Of a stretch of DNA of 64,000 bases, positions 22,876 to 33,764 are shown piece by piece (the first letter of the stretch is position 1; each line of letters opens with the position of its first letter). Below the pieces are notes generated by a model. The model did no database searches. It saw only the letters and a list, made by a program, of their open reading frames with translations, and was not told the DNA's origin. Source of the DNA: Guyanagaster necrorhizus (Eukaryota > Basidiomycota > Agaricomycetes > Agaricales > Physalacriaceae); contig NW_025064913.1 of NCBI RefSeq assembly GCF_019112545.1, positions 320,655-384,654 of the forward strand, read 5' to 3'. The translations under genes and the position numbers were made by a program.

Positions 22876-23349
22876 TGGCACATTCTGAACTCGGTGGAGT
22901 GGCCCCACATCCAAACTCGTGCACTACTCAGTATTGAGGCACACTATAGATGAATGTCTGATTGTATAGTTAGTATCAACATCGTTGCAAGAGAGTAAAC
23001 CAGCATGCAATTGCTAGCATGCTCCGTGTTCCATGGCAGCATTACAGCTGCCTTCAAAACAGGAGAATGAGCCTTTGAATAAGTGTATACAAGACAAAGC
23101 AGCTATACCCTTGTCTTAACCCTGGTCCTCACATCAATCTCTCCAAGCTGGTCATCGAGTAATATATTGGACAAAGGCTTGAGGAGTAGACATCAGGGAT
23201 GTCACAAAGAGGTTGCAGAGTTGAAACACAGCTTCAAAGGTGGCCTCGGTTATCTCAAGTCATAGTTGGTAACATGGTGGGAGGCTGATGCAAACGTAAC
23301 AAGTTTCAACCACTGATTGGTTGTGCGACAATGCACTTGGTTCCATGGG

Positions 23350-24722
23350 GAATTGGTGATCGATACCATTTTTTGAAAGACAGTTACAAAGTGCAAAGTT
23401 TGGTAGCAGTACTGCTCAAGTATTGATGCCTGGTAGACTGCCATCCAAGGTTCTTTCCGGGATGTTAGGGTAATAAGGATGCAGCTGCTCAATGGCCGCC
23501 AATCAAACCTAATGATTTATCCTTGTGCTCATCTCATGTCCCTTGTTCATCAGGCTGGCACATTGAGGCACAAAATTCTCTGGATGCCAAGTTCTAGATG
23601 CAAGGCTTATAAAACATGGGACTGAGAAACTGTTAGCTCGATATGGGGGAGAGAATGGATAAAGACTCACAGAACACAGAAAATGCTGTGTTTGTCCCTA
23701 TAACAGGGCATATCTGCATGGGAGAGGATAGGACAGCAAATGCCCCATACTATCAAGCGACCCTATACATTTTACCCTGGATTATCACATCCTCACCAGG
23801 GATAGATGTAAGAGGACACCAGCAATTATCATGGTTGGTAGTCACTGTGATGGACACAGAATAAATGAAAGGGGGTATGGCCATTATCAGATAATGCAAC
23901 CCTATAGTTAGAGCATTCTGATCTGGGTAGAAGAATTTTTTAATTAAAAGTGTGGTACTGGACTGCCAGCATGTGGGATCTCTGTTCAAAGGCTACTCCC
24001 CATGAACTATAAAGGAGATCAAAGAAATGAGTACTTTGATGGGACACGTCCGATCGCAAGTCAGAAAAAGAATTTGAAAGAGCATATTTACTTTGTGTCT
24101 TGTCTCTCATCACCATGTTCCTATGCAGCCAAAAAACTTTTCATGTATTAGCCTAGAGGAGCAGGTCCTGAAATTCCAAGGATTGCCTGAGGTGCTCTAG
24201 GATAGTTACACATAATCTGACTGTTATTTTTGAGATGCCATAAATATCAGACATAAAGGCTAGGATACTGTTGAACAGAAGAACAAAATAGATGTCAAGA
24301 TGATGAGTTTTTTTTACTCACAGAATACTGCTGCTACAGCGCCTCTAGGCATTGCACTAGACTGTTAGCAGGGTAGCCAGAAAAATGAAATTTTATCATC
24401 TAAAGTGAGGTCGGCATTTCTAACCTTCTGTACATCATGGCCACTAGATCGATCAAGCTGCTGTGGTTGTTTATATGTATTCACGACGGAATAGACTGGG
24501 ATGGTGTGAAGTTGGCTAGCATCGAGTTATTGATCCTGTGCCTATAACCTCATGGAAAATTTTTTTCTGGGCCAAATTGGATGAGAAATAATACTATAAT
24601 TTCAATGAATAAAGACAATGAGATTGCTCATGACTTCCATATGTCAATCCAAGTACTCTTGTCTATTTTGGGTGTGAAAAACATGTCTTATGTACACTTC
24701 AATGTGGCTGTTAGCAAAAGAC
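23350..24722. repeat. Right arm of the inverted repeat, inner part, CpG-decayed
   Basis: Reverse complement of about 19130-20660. Examples are GGCTGTTAGCAAAAGAC next to the copia LTR and CCAAATTGGATGAG. Nearly all CG sites of the left arm are TG or CA here. The last bases AAGAC (24718-24722) are the copia target duplication. No open gene. Confidence 0.75.
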
Positions 24723-24964
24723 TGTTGGAGGATATCCATACGTTTCATCTTATCTTACTTTTTGATTACTCACTTTATTTGCCTTATATATACTTACACC
24801 TCCTGTTGTTTCCTGATCACCTATATAGTCCAGCCATTCCTATCTGTATGCCTCAGTCACTTCACCCACATTGTGCCCAACTGAGGTATGTATATCCCTA
24901 CTGTGCTTATGACTATGATACTTACACTTGTTCATAGATACTCACATATATTCTTCTGTCAATA
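24723..24964 (+). repeat. Copia 5' LTR
   Basis: 242 bp, TGTTGGAGGATATCC to TTCTGTCAATA. Contains a TATATATACTT stretch as a likely promoter. The 3' LTR has the same length and differs by scattered C/T and G/A changes. Confidence 0.85.
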
Positions 24965-24979
24965 GGTTATGAGGCTCTG
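24965..24979 (+). promoter_or_regulatory. Copia primer-binding site, half-tRNA(iMet) type
   Basis: GGTTATGAGGCTCTG follows the LTR at once. Its complement reads CAGAGCCTCATAACC, which fits the anticodon arm of initiator tRNA-Met (CAU anticodon in CTCATAACC), as used by Drosophila copia with a tRNA half. Confidence 0.55.
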
Positions 24980-25091
24980 TTGCTTATAACTACTCAGTCA
25001 AGAAGAATACACAATGGAATTTCAACTCAACTTACCACTTGAATTTACACCATACCACTACTCTCACCACTTTACACCACACCCCTAAACA

Positions 25092-25488
25092 ATGTTGTTG
25101 ATGTCAGGAGTCACTATCCTCCCTAACATGAGTAGCCATTTCAACAGGAAGAACTATGCCTCATGGAAACTCCAACTTACTGAGTTACTGAAGGAAAAAG
25201 GCCTATGAGGATACATTGCAGGAACTACTGTCTGTCCTGCCATCCCTGCCACCACTACCACAGCCATGGCTACTACCACACCCCTTCCACCAGACCCTAC
25301 TCCCATATACTCATCCTCTCTCTTATATGACAAGTGGGTCTTTTGTGATCAGCTTGTCCACTCAAACATCATCCTCAATGTTCTTGACCCCATTGGTCTA
25401 AGGGTCAAGACCAATAGAACAGCAAAGGAATGCTGGAACTCTATTGCTGTGGAACATGCAAAGAAAATGGATATGGCCCTTTCTGAGG
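25092..25488 (+). pseudogene. Copia gag, N-terminal part
   Basis: Opens with ATG at 25092 and shows the gag hallmark NRKNYASWKLQLTELL, then a TGA where Trp is expected (TGG to TGA), then LYDKWVFCDQL and AKECWNSIAVEH. It stops where G1 begins. The rest of gag, the zinc knuckle and the protease are missing. Confidence 0.75.
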
Positions 25489-28400
25489 GAAAATCATAAT
25501 ATTACCCCTGCCTTAAGACTATTGTCCTGATGGTTTAATTTAGGGATAATTTGTAATTATGGATTGCCTCCACAGCATTCATCAGTTTCTCATTGACCCA
25601 CTGATTGGATTCCAGGCCATAGCCTTTCCAGCTGACAAGATAGTTGACTGTAGTTGTTGTCCCTCCATCTTTTGCTTTAACTTTACATAATTTATAGTTT
25701 AGTATCTGATCGATTTCATAGTGTTCTTTGTCATTGATCAGGTCCAGTGGTGGTGGTGGGGGTTTCTCCTGATTGAAAAAGGCAGGTGCAATATAAGGCA
25801 ATAATAATATCTCATTAAAGATGTCATAGATTTTCCAGAAGGTTGGCAAACAGAGTTTATATGCACTTGCCCTGACTTTCAAGGTTATCTAGAAAGGGCC
25901 TGTTTGCTTGTCAGCAAGTTTTCATTTGGATTGAGGTAGATGAAGATTTGTCATGTTCAGCCATACTTTATCATTGACAGAGTAATTGTGTGTTGGTTGG
26001 TGATATTTGTCATATTGAGCTTTCATGGATGTGACCGCTCACTCCAGTGCTGCTTTTGTTTCCATATGGATTTTTGCCATTGTGGAAGCGAAGTCTGTGG
26101 AGGCAGGTGTGGTTGTTCAGTGTCGTTCTGTGTGGGCAATGTTTAGGTGCCACCCATAATTGATGAAGAATGGCATTTTCCCTATTGCTGAGTGGACTTG
26201 GTTGTTGTGTTGGAAGGCCACAAGAGCCAACCATTCTATCCAGTTGTCTTATCAGTAATTGATAAAAAGTTAGAGGTATTTCTTGACTTCTTGATTGATG
26301 CATTCTGTCTGCCCATCAGTCTGTGGATGGTATGTCATCAATGCATTGCATTTGATATGCAGAAGTCAATAGAGGTCATCTAAGAATTTGGAGATGAATT
26401 GTGGTCCTCTGTCTGAAATGACTATCTGTGGCATGCTATATTTTGCATATACTTTATCTTGTAGGATTTTCACCCATCCTTCCAAGGTTAGTTCAGTCGA
26501 GCAAGCAATCAGAATGATCACTTTTAAGAAGTGATCAACTATGATGATGATTGCATCATATCCATTGCAGTCCAGTAACCCAGTGATCATATCAACAGAG
26601 ATATGAGTCCATGGCAAGAATGGGACTTTGTTTGGGTGTAGGAGAGCAGCTTGGGCCTGTGTTGATAGTTTATCCTGTTGACAGACTTTGCATGTTTTGA
26701 CATATATGGTAATGTCATTGCTCATTTTGGGCCACCAATATTCCCACAGTACCAATTCTTTGGTCTTGGCTATACCAGGGTGGCCAGCCATGGTGTGATC
26801 ATGGCAAGTGGCAATGATCTCACCTCAGAGTTTCTGGTCCCTGGAGATGTAGATCCATCCATCATAATGGATCAGTCTCTCTTCCTTTGTCATTCCCCAT
26901 TTATGATTAAGAGAGGGGGCCACTCATTGGTCCCACTTGTGGTTGTCACAAGTTACACTTTTTATGCATTTGTGAATTTCCTCCTCTATTAGCATTATCA
27001 TGGCCCTAAAGTGTTCAGGGCATAGTAATATCACTCCCTCATTATTGGCCTCTCCTTGATCATGATCTGCCCTTCGACTGAGCAGATCAGCCTTTTTGTT
27101 GGCAGTACCCACTTTATGATGAAGCATATACTGGTACTGGCTCAATTCTATGACCCATCTTGCCTGCTGGCGGTTTAGTTTCTGGGGCTGTCAGAAATAT
27201 TGGAGATTTTAGTGATCAGTCCAAATCTCAAAGATCTTGGTTGCCCTGATCAGGTAATGTCACCACTCCTCAAGAGCAAGTATAATGGTGAAGAGCTCCT
27301 TGTTATATATCTTATAGTTCTGTTCTGTGATAGTGAGTGCTTTTGACAGGAATGTGACTGGTCACTATTTGCCATCCTGCTCCTAGGATAATACAGCCCT
27401 GATAGCCCTCTCGCTTGAGTCAGCCTCGACTTGAAACTTCCCTTCTTGTGTTAGGATGGCAAGTACAACATTCTTAGCTAGTCACTGTTTTAGGTCATTG
27501 AAGGCAGTTTGTTGGGAGAGGCCTCAAGTCCAGGGGGCATTGCCAGTTAGCTGCATCATTAGGCATACTATCTTGCTGTAATCTCAGATGAAGTGCCAAT
27601 AGAAGTTCATAAATCCAAGAAATGATTGCAGCTCCTTTTTTCTGGTCAGTTCTGGCCACTCTGTTACCTCTGTGATCTTGACAGGATCTATTTGGATACT
27701 CCTTTCTGAGATGATGACTCCTAGATACTCTATCTTGAGTATCTCGAACTCACATTTTTCAGCTTTGAGGAATAATTTGTATTTCCTCATGAGGGCTAGT
27801 ACTTGTCATACTAGCTTCCAATGTTCCTCCTTTGTCTTGAACATGATTAGAATGTCATCAAAGTAGATAGTGATCTTTCCAGTGGCAATGAGGTCTTTGA
27901 ATATGTCATTCATCATCCACTGAAATGTGGCTGGGGAGTTGGTGAGCCCAAAGAACATGATTGTTGGCTCAAACAATCTCTGGTTTGTCCTGAATACTGC
28001 CTTCCACTTGTCTTTCTCCTTGATTTGGACATTATTGTATCTCCATCAGATGTCAAGCTTTGTATAATATTGGCACTCTGGAGTTTATCCATTAATTCGG
28101 AGATCAATAGAAGAGGGTATCAGTTTTTAATGGTCATTTCATTAAGTTTCTGGTAGTCTTGGACTGATCAGAGTTTGCTGTCCTTCTTTTTAATGAAGAA
28201 GAATAGTGATGCCATAGAGGATTTGGAGGGTCTGATATGCCCACTGGACAGGTTTTCATGGAGAAACTTGTCAAGTTCTTGTTGCTCATTGCTGCCAAGT
28301 GGATATATCTTGCAATCCAGATTAGCATTTGCATTCAGGATGAGCTTGATGGCATGGTCCCACAGTTTTGGTTTTAGCAACTCATCAAAGCTTTCCTTCT

Positions 28401-31400
28401 CGAATAGGTCTTTGAAATCATATGCTCAATCAGGTATCATTTCTTTGAAGGTTTTCTCTGCCCTTTGTTCATTGGTCTTGATGGCCAGATCATTAGCATG
28501 ATGCATCACTCAAATGTGTAGCTCTTGCTGAAGATCCATGGCAAGAATCATCTCTCCATCCTCCATTTCTTCATTCCACTAGTCCCCAGGATCTTCATCG
28601 GAGAGTTTGAATAGGATTTTTCAACACTGGCATCTTGTGAACATGATCTGCCCAGTCTTCCAATTGATCAGTGGGTTATGACATATGAGCCAGTCATGAT
28701 CAAGAAAGACTTCCTTGGTTTCAAGATCTGTGATAGCTAGGTCAATTCATTCTGAATAGTCACTGATTGTGAGCCTGAGCTCTACAAATTCAGTGATTGA
28801 ACTGGCTTGGTTCTTTGTCCCATTGGCATTATAGACTGGGATTGGGGCTGCTGTGGCTTGGGTTGGAAGCCAGTGCTTGTCAATGAAAGCATGATTGATA
28901 GAGCTTCCTGTGCATCTGCTGTCGATCAGGGCAGTTACTGCATGGATAGAATGAGATGTAAGAGTCTTGATTTGGGCTTTGGTGAGTAAGTCTCATTTGG
29001 CTGTCTTAGTTCATCAGATAAACTTTTATAGTTCCCATAGTTTGTCGAGCTATTCTAAGGCTTGACACTGCTTGGCTTTTCTTATTCTTTCCACTATTTC
29101 ATCAGTGATTTCTTTGGTTCAGATTCAGTGAATCCAATTCTGGAGTACTGCCCAGGCTGCTGCATTGTTTCTGGCATCCTTGATGGCTTGCTAGGTCCAT
29201 TTGGTGTCAAATGGTTTGAGCCAGGGGTTGGGGCTCTCTGCCTCTGTTTGGCCCAAGGGCAGTTGAGTTTTTGTTTGTGATTCTTGGGTGTGCAGAGTAT
29301 AAGTTGGAGGTATATTCAAATGCATAATATAAATAGGCATAGGGGTAACTACAGGGATACTATCAGTCTGACTAATGGCTGGAGTGTACACACCGTGAAG
29401 TCCTCTGGCCAGTTCAGTGGAATCACTCACTGACTGACTCTGTCTTTTACTTCTTCTATCTTTGTTTCTGCACCAAGTTCTTCTTCTTCCTTTTGCAAGT
29501 TGGCAATCTGCACATGGATATCTTTTCAGATTTGCTTTTTCTTCAGGCAATCCTTTGCCATGTGACCTTTCTGGCTGCAATTGAAACACTTTCCTTCCTT
29601 CATGCAGTCAATATCCATTGGTTTCCCAGTCCTGGTATATGTCGTTCCAGTCCTGGTCTTCTGAGTGCTATAGGCAGAGGCTATAGAGGATCCTGGTGAT
29701 TTTCTGGCAGTTGTCTCCGATGCTTTGTTCAGAGTTGGTAGTGTTGACTTCTTGGGATATTCTTGCAGCATCATAGATTTCACTTTCTGCCTTTGTCATT
29801 CCTTATACATCTCGATGATCTGTTCTTTTCATTCATCATACCCATTCAGCATTAGGATTTTGATGCTGATTGCTGAGATCATCATGATGTATGAAGGAGG
29901 AACTCCTTGCTTGAGAGCCTCAACCATTCACCCATTATTTGCTATGTTCTCCTGCATTCCAGCAAGCTTTGTGAGGCATTCCAGCTTGTCAAAGTAGTCT
30001 GTAGCAGCTTTATCTCTCATCTTGTATTCCTTGATCTTTTATTTATGTACTTCTTATACTGCTATATCAATAAATTTGTTGTGCAATATCTGTTTAAACA
30101 CCAGCCACAAGGGGTATCGGTAGTGTTCCTGAGTCAATGATCAAAAGTTGGAGGAGATGAGGATCCACCAATTTTTGGCTTTCTCCTCAAGGTATGAGGC
30201 TGCAAAGATGACTTTATTCATATCAGTCCTCAAGTATCCAATGTAAACCTTGAAGTATTGTTCACAGTCAACAATGAATCAGTCTATGTCATCTGATGCC
30301 TCTTTGAAGGGGCAGAGCTTTTGTAAGAGATCAGAGTGACATTGGAGGATGGCTGCATCATAGAGTAATGTGCCTATCAGGTTGGGCCAATCAGAAAATG
30401 GAGGTCACTGCCACTCATGCAGAGATTCTGGGAATGAATGGAGTGAGTTGTTATCAGTGACAGGGCTCCCATGAGGTATTTCTTCTTTCTGGACAATGAC
30501 CCTATCCTGAATGGTGAACCCTAATCATATGGCTTTTAGATTATCTCAGATTAGTTCTTTTCCAGTGTTACTCTCCATGGCTTTATCAGGTGGGGGCTGC
30601 ACTCCCAGAAGCCTGCTTCCTCTGCCGGTCCAAGGGTTTTGGTAGCTGGTCAGTCTTTCTCTCAGCATTAGTTGTGGCTGTGACAGCTGAGTTGCCATTG
30701 ATCAGAGTGAAGAGGTGGAGTATGAAAAGGTGCTTTGGATAGATGGGGCCATGTATATAGCTCACTTCAGGGTTACAAGTGGTGATGGTGGTATTGGGCA
30801 TATGAATGTCGGTATCTGATATGCCAGCAGTCTTTGAACCTGGTCTTCAGAGTGCTTTTTGTTATATTGAGTTGCAATGTAGTCTGTTGCTGCATACCTC
30901 AGAATTTCTGTTCATTCATCAGTTGTAGAATGAAGATATAATTGTCCTAATTGTGATGCTACCCAGATAGCATCATGCCATAAAAAGTTTACTCCCTGCA
31001 GATAATGTTTCTGATACTCCTGCATCCTCACCTTCTTTATTTCTTACTCCAGTTCTTCTTCATCCATGGTTTCATATGTGAACCCCTCTCTCAAGGCAGG
31101 GTGGATCACTGCTTTCAGTTTTCTCTGTCTCCATATCCTCATCATCCTCTTTCTTCTTGAGGAGAGAAGCAGCAGGCAGGTCATAGGAACTCTCTGTCTT
31201 CTCTAGCTGTATTGTCATCTTGCTGCCCTGGCTGGGTGCTCAGTCCAGCAGTTGAAGGACCTGATGTATTGTCATAGGCAGCAGTAGATCAACTGCCAAT
31301 ACTGGAATCATACCAGTTTCCTCCAGCTGCTCTTGCCATCTCCATTCACTTGCAATAGAGGTAGACATTCCACTGGTAGTCATCATTGATAAGCTGTCTG

Positions 31401-33103
31401 ATGACTCTACTTCTGAGAAATCCTCGGAGTGCATGGGTGGAGATATGGGCATTTTCAGAGACTCAAAGTCTGTAGTGTCCAAGGATAGATTCATTGCTCC
31501 CAAATGTGGAGTCGGCACTGGGAGTTCATCAGGCTGGAGGATACTGTGGGATTGGAGATCTATAGCTCCTTCTAGTTCAGGTGTCATCAGCCCAGTACTC
31601 AAGAGTCCTGCTTCACAAAGTGCTGGATTCTCTGAAGATGGGAGAAGAGAGAGAAGGGTCTGCTTGTACTGGTGTGAGTACATTAGTGACTTCTGGTCGA
31701 AGTCCATACCAGTTAGAGACATTGGCCCTGGCCAGTCTGCCTCTCTCCACTTCTCACTGATGGTCTCTGTTCTGCTCATTGTACTCAGGAGCCATCCTTC
31801 TCTGAAGCTCTTCCATCATGTTTCAGCTCTCAGACTTACTATATACTGGCTGTGGCTCATTTTGCTGCCTTCACCCTTCTTGTTGGATGGCTTCATCATA
31901 GTCAAAGGAGACAGTAAAGTCCCAGGTTGAGAAGTACCAGCATATGGCTTTTTCTCATTGTTTTTGTCACCTTTGTTTATCATTGTGCTGGTTGGTGTCT
32001 TCCCTCATCCAGGTGCTGATGGCTGTAGGAGAATGAGGGCTATGAGGCTGGCTGCTAGGTGTTGGTGTGCAGGATCTTGAAGCCATCCGAGGGGCATCAA
32101 GAGAGTCTCAGGCATGGTCAGCAATTCTATGGGTACAGGAGGTGGAAGACTGACTGGGAGAGGGAGACTGCTGAAAAAAGTTTTCTGGAAGATCCTCATC
32201 CTCATGGTCAGGGACTGCATCTGGTATAAGGATTCCATGTCTCCCTGGAATGTGAGAGTGCTAGTCTCTAGGTTGGAGGAAGCATTGTCCTCTCTCTTCT
32301 TTCTGACCATTCCCCTGATGCGAGCTGCTATATCTGGCTTCTGGAGACTGGTAGGTCGTTTGTCGGGATTCTAGGATGTCATGTAGTGGAAGGTCAGGAG
32401 TTACATTTTATAGGATATGTTGGATGTTCTGAAATTCCTGATAGTGTCTGATAGCCTAAGCGGTAATAGAATAGTATCTCCAGCACAGCTGGATGATCAC
32501 CAATAAGCCAATCAATGTTCTGACAATGAAAGAAAGGAGTTTGAAAAACTCATGATCAAAGTTAGGGTTATCGTTGTTTGGAGGGGGCATTCAGTTTCTC
32601 AGCACAATTGGGCTTGAGAAAGAGAAGCAGAAAGCTTCAAGCTAATTGTTAGATCCAAGTGTCACATGAGCATAATCACATGATAAATAGAAGCTACCTT
32701 GCACTTTAGGTAGTCATCTGAGTTCACTGATGCAGTTCTACAATTGATGTGTTACAAGGCTAGAGTTGGCTCAAGAGTAGAATAGTGTAAATAAACTTTA
32801 GCTTGAAGCTGGGAATTACCAGCAAGAGCAAGCCTTCTTAAATATAATACATAGTTCACTAATAATACCTCATACTTATTGTGTGTTTCTCTGTCCTGAT
32901 TGCTCATTGTCTTTGAGCATCATTACCATATATAAAGAGCCAATTGTGTGTTTGTTGTTAGACATCAGTTGCATCAAAAAACTATAACAAGGTTAGTCCT
33001 GTTGTGATGACTAAGTTCTTCCACAGCCTTAAGCATCTGTTCTTGACACCTTGACTAAGCATAAATAGGGGTTCAAATAAGAAAAGAAGAAAAAATCATA
33101 ACA
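25489..33103 (-). mobile_element. Gypsy chromovirus G1, heavily decayed
   Basis: Minus-strand copy of the same family as G2 and G3. The 5' LTR is 32647-33103 (457 bp). Of the other LTR only the last 13 or so bases (GAAAATCATAATA, 25489-25501) remain. In reading direction: a TM-like module (about 32440-32600), pre-gag region (30586-32310), gag with zinc knuckle CFNCSQKGHMAKDC (29526-30540), protease (about 28500-28990), reverse transcriptase (27584-28380, YFDD), RNase H (26924-27480), integrase (26010-26791) and chromodomain (25535-25882). Stops, frameshifts and near-total CpG loss disable it. The internal part is about 7.15 kb, close to G2 and G3. Confidence 0.85.
32647..33103 (-). repeat. 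G1 5' LTR
   Basis: 457 bp, TGTTAGATCC to AATCATAACA on the plus strand. It contains CAAGCTAAAG-type sequence (reverse strand AGCTTCAAGCTAA) that is a perfect 13 nt complement of the site just inside the element (about 32633-32645). Confidence 0.8.
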
Positions 33104-33289
33104 CAAAAAAGCTGGTAAATAGCTTGGAAATTATCTCAGAGCCTATCCAGAGATGCTACGAGGACTGTATTCTAGTGAGACATGCTCGCTGTCCCTTTGA
33201 TGAGCCCACTAATCTCAATGTCAATCCACTGGAGCTTGTTGCAACAGATTTGTGGAGACTATCTCAAACAGCATCATCAAGTGAAAAGA
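33104..33289 (+). pseudogene. Copia GAG-pre-integrase segment
   Basis: Between G1 and G2. Translates as RCYEDCILVRHARCPFDEP and LELVATDLW, the zinc-binding and early integrase region of copia polyproteins. It continues across the G2 insertion at 49472 (YMMIFVNSG). Confidence 0.75.
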
Positions 33290-33723
33290 TGTTACGATTT
33301 TCCCTCATTTTTCCTTCTTTCACACGTTCTAGCCCCTATTGACGCTTAGTCAAGGCATGGTGGGAAGAGATTGGTCAGCACAAAGAACCCATTCTCTACG
33401 CTCAGACAATGATGCTTGACAATACGTAGCCACCCTTTTATGTACAACAACAATGCTCAAGGACAACGGGCACCATGGACACAAGTCGATACAATAAGTA
33501 GTAGTATTTTTAACATCACACGAACAGTATTTAAGGCTTGTAGCTCTCGCTGGAGAAACCCAGCTTCGAGCTAAAGTTTATACACACCAATCTACCTTGA
33601 GTCTACTTCTGACCTTGGGTCATACCGCGGGTATACATATAAGTGAACTCAGGTGATTTCTCGAAGTGCAAAGGAACACCTGTTTATCACGTGTATTCAC
33701 TCATGTGACACTTGGGCTTAACA
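33290..33723 (+). repeat. G2 5' LTR with promoter
   Basis: A TATA-like TATTTAA (33528-33534) lies 34 nt before AGCTTCGAGCTAA (33562-33574), which should be at or near the transcript start. Confidence 0.85.
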
Positions 33724-33724
33724 A

Positions 33725-33737
33725 TTAGCTCAAAGCT
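33725..33737 (+). promoter_or_regulatory. G2 self-complementary primer-binding site
   Basis: TTAGCTCAAAGCT starts 1 nt after the LTR and pairs with AGCTTCGAGCTAA (33562-33574) at 12 of 13 positions. No tRNA 3'-end complement (TGG...) is present. Confidence 0.6.
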
Positions 33738-33764
33738 TCCTCCTTCCCTTTCTCAAGCCCAATT

